Shown here in pieces: positions 8,867-16,121 of a DNA stretch of 64,000 nt. Under the pieces are notes generated by a model. The model was given only the letters and a program-made list of their open reading frames with translations, searched no databases and was not told where the DNA came from. The stretch's first letter is position 1. Each line of letters starts with the position of its first letter. The DNA lies in NCBI GenBank assembly GCA_029261795.1, contig JAJDAP010000108.1, positions 1 to 64,000 of the forward strand. The letters are read 5' to 3'. The DNA comes from Deltaproteobacteria bacterium (GTDB lineage: Bacteria > Myxococcota_A > UBA9160 > UBA6930). The translations under genes were made by a program, and so were the position numbers.

Positions 8867-9708
8867 TTGCCATCCCGGCGGCGATCGGCCGGCAGATGGC
8901 GCTCCTCGGGCCCCGCGTAGTGCGCGCCCAACGCATCGGGAATGATCCGGAGCGGAACACCTTCGCGGATCTCCTCGACGATGTGGGCGAGCAGCGCCAT
9001 GCCGTAGCCGAGCGCACCGATACCGCCGATCGCGAGCGGATCGAAGCCCAGATCCGCGAGCAGCGCACCGAGCGCTCCGGCGAGATTGATCGGAATGTGG
9101 CGACCCTTGCGGCGTTCGAGCTCGGCCTCGATCGCGTCGAGTTGTCGCCCATGTTCTCGCCAACCGTCCTGCTCGACCGCGAGCCGGCGCAGCGTCACTG
9201 CCCTCGGTTCGGCTTCCTTGTGCATCGGGTGGCCGAGCCCGGGAACGGCGCCGCGCCGCTCGAGCCACACATCGAGGGCGCGCTCGGCCGCTTCCTGCTC
9301 TGTTAGTTTCCAACCGAGTGCTTCGATCAGCATCTCGGCGGGTTCCTGGGGCGAGCCGGTCACCGAGCCGCTCGCGAGGATGCCGCTCGCGAGCGCCGGG
9401 ATCGGCGAGTCCGGGAAGGCGGAGGCCGTGTAGCGCGCAGCACAGGCGGCCGAGTTGATCAGCTGCTGGTCCATGCCGCTGCGCAGCGCGAGGTCGAAGA
9501 GCGCGGTTTCGCGTTGCTCGGGGAGCTCTCCACGCAGCAGCAGGAAGGCGGCTTCCGTGTAGGAGAGATGCTCGATCAGCTCCTCGATCGGGTAGCCGCG
9601 CACGCGGATCTTCCCGCTCTCGGCGCGGCTGATACGGGTGGTCCAGTAGTCGCTCCAGTCTCCGGAGGCAACGTACTGGCCGACATGGCGACGCGGGGGG
9701 GTGGGCAT
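8863..9708 (-). CDS. Citrate synthase-like / citryl-CoA lyase-family protein (281 aa)
   Basis: Shortened citrate-synthase fold. The N-terminal part (GKIRVRGYPIEELI, FLLLRGELP) and the GLGHPMHK histidine segment are present. The first catalytic His (HE/HG-x-NAS) and the final catalytic Asp (NVDFY) are not found; the corresponding regions read GSPQEPAEM and INLAGALG. Normal citrate synthases exceed 370 residues. Members of this reduced subfamily are often labelled citryl-CoA lyase. An aldol-type C-C bond cleavage or formation on a CoA thioester would fit the operon, but activity is unproven. The start at ATG 9708 has a GGGGAG site and lies four bases after the upstream hydratase. Confidence 0.78.
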   Translation of the reverse strand: MPTPPRRHVGQYVASGDWSDYWTTRISRAESGKIRVRGYPIEELIEHLSYTEAAFLLLRGELPEQRETALFDLALRSGMDQQLINSAACAARYTASAFPDSPIPALASGILASGSVTGSPQEPAEMLIEALGWKLTEQEAAERALDVWLERRGAVPGLGHPMHKEAEPRAVTLRRLAVEQDGWREHGRQLDAIEAELERRKGRHIPINLAGALGALLADLGFDPLAIGGIGALGYGMALLAHIVEEIREGVPLRIIPDALGAHYAGPEERHLPADRRRDGK

Positions 9709-9712
9709 CGCG

Positions 9713-10504
9713 TTATCTCCCCTTGAACTCGGGTTTTCGTTTCTCGAGGAATGCTCGCGGGCCTTCCTGCGCGTCCTCGCTCTGGCGCACCGGCTCGGCG
9801 AGCAGCTGCTCGAGGCGCAGGCCCTCTTCGAGGGGCGCGTCGAGACCACGCCAGACGGCGGCCTTGGCCGCCCGCACGGCGAGCGGACCGTTCTCCGCGA
9901 TCGCGTTCGCAACCGAGAGCGCCTCCTGCAGCAGATCGCCCTGCGCGACCACGCGGCTCACGAGGCCGATGCGCTCCGCCTCACTCGCGTCGATGCGGCG
10001 ACCCGTCATGATCAGCTCGAGCGCGCGTTCGGGTCCGACCAGACGCGGCAGGCGCTGGGTTCCGCCAGCCCCCGGGATGATGCCCCGAGTGACTTCGGGC
10101 AAGCCGAAGCTCGCGTTCTCCGAGGCGATCCGCAGGTCGCAGGCGAGTGCGATCTCGAGCCCCCCGGCCAGGCAGTGGCCGTTCACGGCCGCGATGGTCG
10201 GCTTGTCGATCTCCAGGTTCTTCGTGATGCCACCGAGGCCGGGCACCTGCTCCGAACGTCGCAACCGCTGTGCCGAGGTCAGCGTCTTGTAGAAGTCGCC
10301 GACGCCGCGCAGATCGGCGCCGGCACAGAAGGAGCGCTCCCCTGCACCGGTCAGGATCGCGACGCGTAGATCGTCGTCGTCGCGGAAACGCAGCCAGGCA
10401 TCGACGAGTGCGTCGCTCGTCTCGAAGTCGAGCGCGTTGTGCACCTTCGGGCGGTCGATCGTCAGGATCGCCACCGCTCCCTCGGATTCGAAACGGATGC
10501 TCAT
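9713..10504 (-). CDS. Enoyl-CoA hydratase (263 aa)
   Basis: Canonical crotonase. The oxyanion segment NGHCLAGGLEIALACD and SFGLPEVTRGIIPGAGGTQR keep both catalytic glutamates (GGLE and LPE), unlike the family member at 2998-3651. It hydrates 2-enoyl-CoA to 3-hydroxyacyl-CoA. The length is normal and the C-terminal FLEKRKPEFKGR is intact. ATG 10504 has a strong GGAGGTGAT site and overlaps the DUF35 stop as ATGA. Confidence 0.93.
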   Translation of the reverse strand: MSIRFESEGAVAILTIDRPKVHNALDFETSDALVDAWLRFRDDDDLRVAILTGAGERSFCAGADLRGVGDFYKTLTSAQRLRRSEQVPGLGGITKNLEIDKPTIAAVNGHCLAGGLEIALACDLRIASENASFGLPEVTRGIIPGAGGTQRLPRLVGPERALELIMTGRRIDASEAERIGLVSRVVAQGDLLQEALSVANAIAENGPLAVRAAKAAVWRGLDAPLEEGLRLEQLLAEPVRQSEDAQEGPRAFLEKRKPEFKGR

Positions 10505-10920
10505 GCATCACCTCCGTCAACGGCCGCCGGCGCGAAACGCGGCAGCGAGAACTCACCCGCAGCTTCGAAACGGACCTGCACGGGCATGTCGATGGCGACC
10601 TCCTCCGGCGCGCATCCGACGACATTCGAGATCAGGCGAGGCCCCTCGTCGAGTTCGATCAAGGCGACGACGTAGGGGGCTGGCATTCCCGGGTGGTAGG
10701 TGCGCCGATAGACGACGAAGCTGAAGACGCGGCCGCGTCCGGAAACCGCTCGCGCAGAGAGCCCCGTGGACCAGCAGCGGGGGCAGCACGGACCCGGCGG
10801 AAGGAAGTCATGACCGCAGGCCGAACAGCTCTGGACTTCGAGAATGCCCCTTCGGCACGCCTGCCAGAAGGACTCTGTCAGGGCATCGGGCTGGGGAAGC
10901 GGCAGTTGTGCTTCGGACAT
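10501..10920 (-). CDS. DUF35 OB-fold/zinc-ribbon partner protein
   Basis: A 139-residue protein with an N-terminal zinc ribbon (CSACGHDFLPPGPCCPRC) followed by an OB-fold. This architecture is the standard partner of thiolase-like SCP2/Ltp2 proteins, where it makes the acyl-CoA channel; ChsH2 in steroid catabolism is the best studied case. The next gene upstream is exactly such a thiolase-like protein, four bases away. Together they probably form a thiolase or retro-aldol lyase complex. Confidence 0.85.
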   Translation of the reverse strand: MSEAQLPLPQPDALTESFWQACRRGILEVQSCSACGHDFLPPGPCCPRCWSTGLSARAVSGRGRVFSFVVYRRTYHPGMPAPYVVALIELDEGPRLISNVVGCAPEEVAIDMPVQVRFEAAGEFSLPRFAPAAVDGGDA

Positions 10921-10924
10921 GGTC

Positions 10925-12058
10925 TCAGCTCCCGAGCACCAGGGTCGCGTGGGTGTTCATACCGAGCCCGTGCCCCGAGACGAGCGCGACCTCGGCGTCC
11001 GGCAGCTGGCGCTCTCCGGCCTCACCTCGGAGTTGTCGCACGGCTTCGATCACGTGGAGCATGCCACTGCCGTAGCCTTCGGCGAGGAGGCCGCCGCTCG
11101 GATTCACGGGCAGGCTGCCGCCGGGTCCGATGCGCCCGCCCTCGACGAAGGGCCCCGACTCCCCCTTCTTGCAGAAGCCGTAGTCCTCGAGCTGGAGCAG
11201 CACCACGATCGTGAAGCAGTCGTAGAGCAGGGCGACATCGACGTCGGCGGGTGTCAGACCGGCTCGACCCAGGGCCTTCGGCCCCGAACGTGCTGCCGGC
11301 AACGCGTCGAAATGTCCGGGCGAGGCGTAGGTCGAGAGGCTGTGTGCCTGGGCGTGGCCTAGCATGCGAATCCCCGGCTGCGCGAGATCGCGCGCGCGCT
11401 CCTCGGTGGTAACGAGTACGGCGGCCGCTCCATCCGAGACCAGGCAGCAATCGAGTCGTCGAAGCGGCTCCACCAGGAGTTCGGAGGCGAGGTAGTCGTC
11501 CATCGAGATCGGCTGTCGTTTCTGGGCGTGCGGGGTGCGCGATGCGTGCGCCCTCGCGGCGACGGCAACTTCGCCGAGGTGCTCGGCCGTCGTGCCGTAG
11601 CGATGCACATGACGTTGGGCAGCCAGCGCGTGCAGGCCCACCGCACCGAAGAAGCCGAAGGCTGCCTCGTCGCCCCGCCCATATTGGAAGGAGCCCGGTG
11701 TCGAGAGCGGACTGTCGCCGTAGACGCAGAGGCACACGTCGCAGAGGCCCGCCTCGACGGCGAGCGCGGCGCGCTCGACGATGGCGACGCTCCCGGCGCC
11801 TCCGAGGAGCTCCGATCCGGCGTAGTCGGGGTCGAGCCCGAGCTGCGCTCCGAGCCGCAGGAAATGCGGCGTGATCCCGTCGAGGATTCCCTGGGCGGGA
11901 CCGGGATCGGTGATCAGCCCATCCACATCTGATGGGCCGAGCCCTGCATCCGAGAGCGCGGCGGCCGCGGCCTCTGTTTCCAGATGCCAGGCGGTGCGTC
12001 CTTCGAGCTTCCCGAAATCGGTGTGGCCGACGCCGACAATGACGGCGCGGCGGCTCAT
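10925..12058 (-). CDS. Thiolase-like lipid-transfer family protein (SCP2/Ltp2-type)
   Basis: Thiolase-fold protein of 377 residues, opening VIVGVGHTDFGK with the family's LYDCFTI segment and the C-terminal SGHGLGMNTHA histidine motif. The classical N-terminal nucleophilic cysteine region reads GSELLGGAGSVA, with no Cys, so it is not an ordinary acetyl transferase. Ltp2-type aldolases also lack thiolase chemistry and need a DUF35 partner, which is encoded next. ATG 12058 overlaps the upstream dehydrogenase stop as ATGA. Likely role: C-C bond cleavage of a branched or side-chain acyl-CoA (inference). Confidence 0.83.
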   Translation of the reverse strand: MSRRAVIVGVGHTDFGKLEGRTAWHLETEAAAAALSDAGLGPSDVDGLITDPGPAQGILDGITPHFLRLGAQLGLDPDYAGSELLGGAGSVAIVERAALAVEAGLCDVCLCVYGDSPLSTPGSFQYGRGDEAAFGFFGAVGLHALAAQRHVHRYGTTAEHLGEVAVAARAHASRTPHAQKRQPISMDDYLASELLVEPLRRLDCCLVSDGAAAVLVTTEERARDLAQPGIRMLGHAQAHSLSTYASPGHFDALPAARSGPKALGRAGLTPADVDVALLYDCFTIVVLLQLEDYGFCKKGESGPFVEGGRIGPGGSLPVNPSGGLLAEGYGSGMLHVIEAVRQLRGEAGERQLPDAEVALVSGHGLGMNTHATLVLGS

Positions 12059-13212
12059 GCGGGGCCGGCCGGCATGCGCCGCTTGGCGATGATCTCGCGC
12101 ATCACCTCGCTCGTGCCTGCGCCGATCCCCCAGTTCTGCACGCCGCGCGAGCAGCGCGCCACGTAGTTCTCCTCCATGAACCCGTAGCCACCGAAGGCAT
12201 GCGCGCAGTCGAGGATGAGCCCGCGGATCAGATCTGCACCAAAGAGCTTGGACATGCTGACGGTCAGGTCTCCCTCGCGGTCGCCTGCGGCCAACTGCTC
12301 GGCCGCGCGGTAGGTGAGGGCCCGCGAGGCTTCGAGCTTCGTCATCCAATCGGCCATCCGGTGTCGCCAGACCTGCATCGACGCGATCGATTTCCCGAAG
12401 GCCTTCCGCTCGGCGAGATAGCCGAGGGTCTCCTCGAGCACGTCGTCGCAGAGCGCATTCATCATCACCGAGAGCACGAGGCGCTCGCCCTGGAACGCGC
12501 CCATGATGTAGCGGAAGCCACGACCCTCCTCGCCGATCAGGTTTCGGCGCGGAATCCGTACGTCGTCGAAGAAGAGTTCGGCCGTGTCGCTCGAATGGAG
12601 ATCCACCTTCTTGAGGCGACGGCTCACCTGGAAACCCTTTGCGTCCGTCGGACACACGACGAGGCTGACGCCGTCCGCTCCCGGCCCGCCGGTGCGAACG
12701 GCCAGGGTCACGAAGTCCGCCCGCGCTCCATTCGAGATGAAGATCTTCGAGCCGTTGATCACGTAGTCGTCGCCGTCGACCCTGGCGGTCGTCTGGAGCG
12801 AAGCCACGTCCGAGCCACCTCCGGGTTCCGAAACGCCCAGCGCCGCGATGCGTTCGCCCGTGATCGCGGGCACGAGCCATTCCTTTCGCAGTTCGTCGGT
12901 GGCGTGGTCGTGCATCACGGCCGTGGCCATCTCGCACTGCACGAGGAGGCCCACCACGCAGCCGATGTCGCGACCGCGTACCAGTTCCTCGACGAGGATC
13001 ACCGTGTACCAGTAGTCGAGCCCGCTCCCACCCCACTTCGGGTCGAAGCGAACGCCTAGCAAGCCGACCTCGCCCGCCTTGCGGAAGAGCTCGTCCGGGA
13101 AGTAGCCCTCGGTCTGCCACTTCTCCGAGAAGGGTCGGATCTCCTGCTCCGCGAAGCGGCGCACGCTCGCTCGAAAGGCCTCGTGCTCCTCGGTCCAACG
13201 GGGAAACGACAT
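12055..13212 (-). CDS. Acyl-CoA dehydrogenase (385 aa)
   Basis: Full-length FAD acyl-CoA dehydrogenase with VSEPGGGSDVAS, GGYGFMEENYVAR and C-terminal GIGAGTSEVM. The last motif is isovaleryl-CoA-type; the Glu in GERLVLSV fits the alternative catalytic base of that subgroup. ATG 13212 has an AGGAGGACGCG site, and that site overlaps the TAG stop of the 47-codon frame before it, which suggests translational coupling. It is not closely similar to the dehydrogenase at 928-2070, so the operon probably dehydrogenates two different intermediates. Confidence 0.92.
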   Translation of the reverse strand: MSFPRWTEEHEAFRASVRRFAEQEIRPFSEKWQTEGYFPDELFRKAGEVGLLGVRFDPKWGGSGLDYWYTVILVEELVRGRDIGCVVGLLVQCEMATAVMHDHATDELRKEWLVPAITGERIAALGVSEPGGGSDVASLQTTARVDGDDYVINGSKIFISNGARADFVTLAVRTGGPGADGVSLVVCPTDAKGFQVSRRLKKVDLHSSDTAELFFDDVRIPRRNLIGEEGRGFRYIMGAFQGERLVLSVMMNALCDDVLEETLGYLAERKAFGKSIASMQVWRHRMADWMTKLEASRALTYRAAEQLAAGDREGDLTVSMSKLFGADLIRGLILDCAHAFGGYGFMEENYVARCSRGVQNWGIGAGTSEVMREIIAKRRMPAGPA

Positions 13213-13221
13213 CGCGTCCTC

Positions 13222-13365
13222 CTACTTGCAGTCGAGCCCGACCAGATCCTGCGCGATGATCGCGCGCTCGATCTGGCCCGTGCCCTCGAAGCTGTGCATG
13301 TGCGCGAATTCGTGCATGAACTCGCGGAGCGCCAGGGTCGTGCGGGAGAGGTCGAAGCTGACCAA
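13222..13365 (-). pseudogene. 47-codon acyl-CoA dehydrogenase remnant (internal deletion) or leader peptide
   Basis: TTG 13365 follows a near-perfect GAGGGAGG ribosome site and the frame stays open to TAG 13222. Residues 2-21 (VSFDLSRTTLALREFMHEFA) resemble the N-terminus of acyl-CoA dehydrogenases. Residues 26-43 (FEGTGQIERAIIAQDLVG) match the C-terminal EGT catalytic motif of the same family. The roughly 330 residues normally in between are missing, so it reads as an in-frame internal deletion. Its stop overlaps the ribosome site of the next dehydrogenase, so it may now act only as a translated leader. Confidence 0.6.
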
Positions 13366-13375
13366 GTGGCCTCCC

Positions 13376-14008
13376 TCAGCGCCGCGGTGATTGGGGCTTT
13401 GCGATTCCCCGGGCAAATACGTCGTCCATCACCCCGATGATCTGGTCGAACTCGTAGTCGCCTAGTCCCGAGACCTCGCGCTCCACGAGAAGGGTGCCGA
13501 GGTGGAACATCAGGTATGCGACCCGTTCGGGATCGATTTCACGGAGGGCCCCGTCGCGAACACCATTCTCCAGGACCTGGCGAAGCAGCTCGATGATGCG
13601 GCGCTCCTGACCGCGGGTGTAGACGTGCGCCACCCCTTCGAGACTCATCTCGGAATCGCCGGTGACGGCCATGCGAAGCACGTGGTTTCGCGCATAGGTG
13701 GCGCGGGTCGTCTCGACCATCGCGCGGATCTTGGCCCCGGCGCCGACGGCCTTCTCCACGGCCGCGGACGCATCACGGATGAAGGCTTCTGCGTCCTGCT
13801 CGAGGAGGCTGCCGTAGACATCCTCCATGTTCCTGAAATGGGAATAGAGCGTCGTCCGCGAGCAGCCCGCGGCGCGGGCCACTTCGTCCATCGTCGTCTT
13901 GCGGGGACCGAAGCGGACGAAGCGCCCCCGGGCGGCCTCGAGGATCGAGCCGCGCGTCGAATCGGGCGCTGTCGTCACTTGTTCGGATTCCGAATCCACA
14001 GCGGACAT
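13376..14008 (-). CDS. TetR-family transcriptional regulator
   Basis: A 210-residue repressor-type protein. The N-terminal helix-turn-helix spans roughly residues 20-65 (TTMDEVARAAGCSRTTLYSHF), followed by an all-helical ligand domain of its own sequence. It is the first gene of the minus-strand catabolic polycistron and is divergent from the acyl-CoA dehydrogenase at 14099. A probable operator lies directly upstream of its start. By analogy with other TetR regulators of acyl-CoA pathways it probably represses both directions until an acyl-CoA ligand binds. Confidence 0.9.
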   Translation of the reverse strand: MSAVDSESEQVTTAPDSTRGSILEAARGRFVRFGPRKTTMDEVARAAGCSRTTLYSHFRNMEDVYGSLLEQDAEAFIRDASAAVEKAVGAGAKIRAMVETTRATYARNHVLRMAVTGDSEMSLEGVAHVYTRGQERRIIELLRQVLENGVRDGALREIDPERVAYLMFHLGTLLVEREVSGLGDYEFDQIIGVMDDVFARGIAKPQSPRR

Positions 14009-14010
14009 GT

Positions 14011-14041
14011 TAACATTTGATGGTGATATGTCAATTTGTTA
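14011..14041. promoter_or_regulatory. Probable TetR operator in divergent promoter
   Basis: Imperfect inverted repeat TAACATTTGA, 10-bp centre, TCAATTTGTTA, AT-rich within a GC-rich context. It begins three bases upstream of the TetR start codon and lies 57 bases before the divergent dehydrogenase. Position and symmetry suit autoregulation plus control of the divergent gene. Inferred from sequence only. Confidence 0.55.
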
Positions 14042-14098
14042 GGATCTGGGTCGTCGGCTCCCCATCGGGGTCCGAATCCGGATCGGACGGAGATCCTC

Positions 14099-15223
14099 AT
14101 GTTGGGCTTCGGTTTTTCGGCAGAGCAGGAGGCGTTTCGAGCAGGGCTGCGCAGGTTCTCCCTCGACGAACTGCTGCCGCACTATTCGGAGGGCGATAGC
14201 GGCGTCTATCCCCGAGACCGCATCATCCGTGTGATCGAGCTGATCGGCGAGGTAGACGACGCAGACTTCTCGTTCGTCTCTGCCGGAATCGTCGCCGAAG
14301 AGGTGGCTCGCGGCGACTTCAACTGCGTGCTCCCGAGCCTCGGCCCCTTCACGTTCCGGGAATTCATCTCGCAGGCCTCGCCCGAGCTGAAGGAGCGTTG
14401 GCTCCCCGGTCTCCAATCCGGGAAACAGATGATCGGTCTCGGCCTCACCGAGCCCGATGCCGGCTCGGACATGGGTTCCATCCGCACGCGCGCGGAAAAG
14501 CGAGGGGACCACTACGTGCTGAACGGCGAGAAGAACTCGGTCTCGTTCCTGAATGCCGACGTGTTCTACGTCTTCGCTCGCACGGACCCCTCGCGAACCG
14601 ACTGGCGTGGTCTCTCTGCGTTCCTGATTCCCCGCGAGACTCCCGGCCTGAGCTTCCACGCGTACGACGACATGGGCTGCCGAGCCGTTCCGCGCGGCCA
14701 GCTGTTCCTGGACGACGTGCGCGTAGCCGCAAGCGAGCTGGTGGGTTCACCTGGGGGCGCCTTTCCGATGATCCGCGAGTTCTTCGATCTGAACCGTGCC
14801 TTCATCGCGCTCAAGTGTCTGGGTGCGGCGCAGCAGACGCTCGACGAAACGATCGAGCACGTGAAGGGTCGAAAGCAGTTCGGGAGCCCGCTGTCCAGCT
14901 TCCAGGGCGTCGCCTTTCCGATCGCGGAGGCGGCGACCCTGATCGAGGCAGCACGGTGGCTCGCCTACAAGGTGCTCTGGCTGAAGGACCAGGGGCAGCC
15001 CTGCGACACGGAGGGCGCCATGTCGAAGTGGTGGATCCCCAAGATCTGCACCGAGATCATTCACGAGTGTCTGCTCCTTCACGGCCACTACGGTTACACC
15101 CGGGAACTGCCCATCGAGCAGCGCCTGCGCGACGTGATCGGTTGGCAGATCGGCGACGGCCCCGCCCAGATCCAGAAGCTCATCCTGGCTCGAAAGCTGC
15201 TGGGCCGGGAGTTCAGCCCCTGA
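14099..15223 (+). CDS. Acyl-CoA dehydrogenase (374 aa)
   Basis: Full-length acyl-CoA dehydrogenase, transcribed away from the TetR operon. It has GLTEPDAGSDMGS, a FAD-domain HGHYGYTRELPIEQRLRD segment, and ends IQKLILARKLLG. The usual EGT catalytic triplet near the C-terminus reads GDGPAQIQK, so the medium-chain-type base is absent; Asn residues occupy the alternative position (FDLNRAFIALK), so catalytic competence deserves checking. ATG 14099 is preferred over a longer frame because it begins right at the family's LGFGFSAEQEAFR helix and has a GGAG site. Confidence 0.88.
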   Translation: MLGFGFSAEQEAFRAGLRRFSLDELLPHYSEGDSGVYPRDRIIRVIELIGEVDDADFSFVSAGIVAEEVARGDFNCVLPSLGPFTFREFISQASPELKERWLPGLQSGKQMIGLGLTEPDAGSDMGSIRTRAEKRGDHYVLNGEKNSVSFLNADVFYVFARTDPSRTDWRGLSAFLIPRETPGLSFHAYDDMGCRAVPRGQLFLDDVRVAASELVGSPGGAFPMIREFFDLNRAFIALKCLGAAQQTLDETIEHVKGRKQFGSPLSSFQGVAFPIAEAATLIEAARWLAYKVLWLKDQGQPCDTEGAMSKWWIPKICTEIIHECLLLHGHYGYTRELPIEQRLRDVIGWQIGDGPAQIQKLILARKLLGREFSP

Positions 15224-15277
15224 CGCGGGGTCTGCCCCTGCCGCTCGACGGCGACGACTGAAGGCGCGGGATCCACT

Positions 15278-15337
15278 GAAGAAGATCTCCTCGATCTCGC
15301 GGGGGTAGCTGTTCTCGCCTCAGCGAATGATCATGTC
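15278..15337 (-). pseudogene. Relic of an AMP-dependent acyl-CoA ligase
   Basis: Read on the minus strand, this stretch gives DMIIR, a TGA, then GENSYPREIEEIFF. That is the A8 hinge motif of acyl-CoA ligases (usually DMIIRGGENxYPREIEE) with one Gly codon turned into a stop. Nothing else of the ligase is recognisable on either side, so it is a short leftover between two intact genes. The rest of the 185-base gap between 15224 and 15408 holds nothing I can name. Confidence 0.6.
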
Positions 15338-15408
15338 GGGACCGGTCCCGTCTCGCCGGCTCCCGAGCCACTTCGATTTTGGCGCCCCCCATGAAAAGGA
15401 ACCCAGCA

Positions 15409-16062
15409 ATGACCTACAAGATCATTGGATCAGACCTCTCCCCCTTCGCGCGCAAGGTGCTCGTGTTCGCCAACGAAAAGGGCATCGAATTCGAGCACGA
15501 CCCGTTGGTTCCCTTCGGTGTCTCCGATTCGCACAAGCGCATGCATCCCCAGGGCAAGATTCCGGTCCTGGTCGACGGAGATCGTGTGGTCCCCGATTCC
15601 TCGGTGATCTGCGAGTACCTCGAGGCCGAGAACCCCGAGCCCCCGCTCTACCCGAGCGACAACTACGAGCGGGCCCGTGCCAAGTGGTTCGAGGAGTTCG
15701 CCGACTCGGGCCTCACCACCGGAGCATCCGCGTACTTCTTCCAGAACGTCATCACGAAGTACTTCTTCAAGGGGGAGCCGGACCTCGAAGCCGTCGAAGA
15801 TGCTGCGACGAACATCCTGCCGCCGTTCTTCGACTACCTCGAGCGTGAACTCGGCGACGCGGACTACTTCGTCGGCGGCCGCTTCACGATTGCGGACATC
15901 GCGCTGGGAAGCACCTTCGGCGCCTACGCCCTCGGTGGTGGCGAGGTGGACGCTTCGCGTTGGCCGAAGCTCGCCGCCTATGTCGAGCGGGTGCACGGTC
16001 GCCCCTCCTTCAAGGGCCTGCTCGATGGCAACAGGGCCGCGATCGCTGCGATGGCCGGCTGA
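15409..16062 (+). CDS. Glutathione S-transferase family protein (217 aa)
   Basis: The thioredoxin-like N-terminal domain has SPFARKV at the usual active-site position, followed by the cis-Pro GKIPVL and DSSVICEYLE glutathione-binding motifs. The helical C-terminal domain includes RFTIADIALG. It probably conjugates or isomerises an electrophile with glutathione or a related thiol, or acts in ring or dehalogenation chemistry. ATG 15409 is chosen because an AAGGA site lies nine bases before it and the protein then opens on strand 1 (MTYKIIGSD). Confidence 0.9.
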   Translation: MTYKIIGSDLSPFARKVLVFANEKGIEFEHDPLVPFGVSDSHKRMHPQGKIPVLVDGDRVVPDSSVICEYLEAENPEPPLYPSDNYERARAKWFEEFADSGLTTGASAYFFQNVITKYFFKGEPDLEAVEDAATNILPPFFDYLERELGDADYFVGGRFTIADIALGSTFGAYALGGGEVDASRWPKLAAYVERVHGRPSFKGLLDGNRAAIAAMAG

Positions 16063-16080
16063 CACCGGCACGCTGCTTCC

Positions 16081-16111
16081 CTTGCGGCGGGCTATGCTCG
16101 CCCGCCGCAAG
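16081..16111 (+). other. Perfect hairpin adjoining a ribosome-binding site
   Basis: Arms CTTGCGGCGGG and CCCGCCGCAAG (11 bp, perfect) enclose a 9-base loop. The last three bases of the right arm belong to the AAGGAGGA ribosome site of the SDR gene that starts at 16122. No T-run follows, so it is not a standard terminator. It could limit translation of the SDR or protect an mRNA end. Confidence 0.6.
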
Positions 16112-16121
16112 GAGGATCGAC

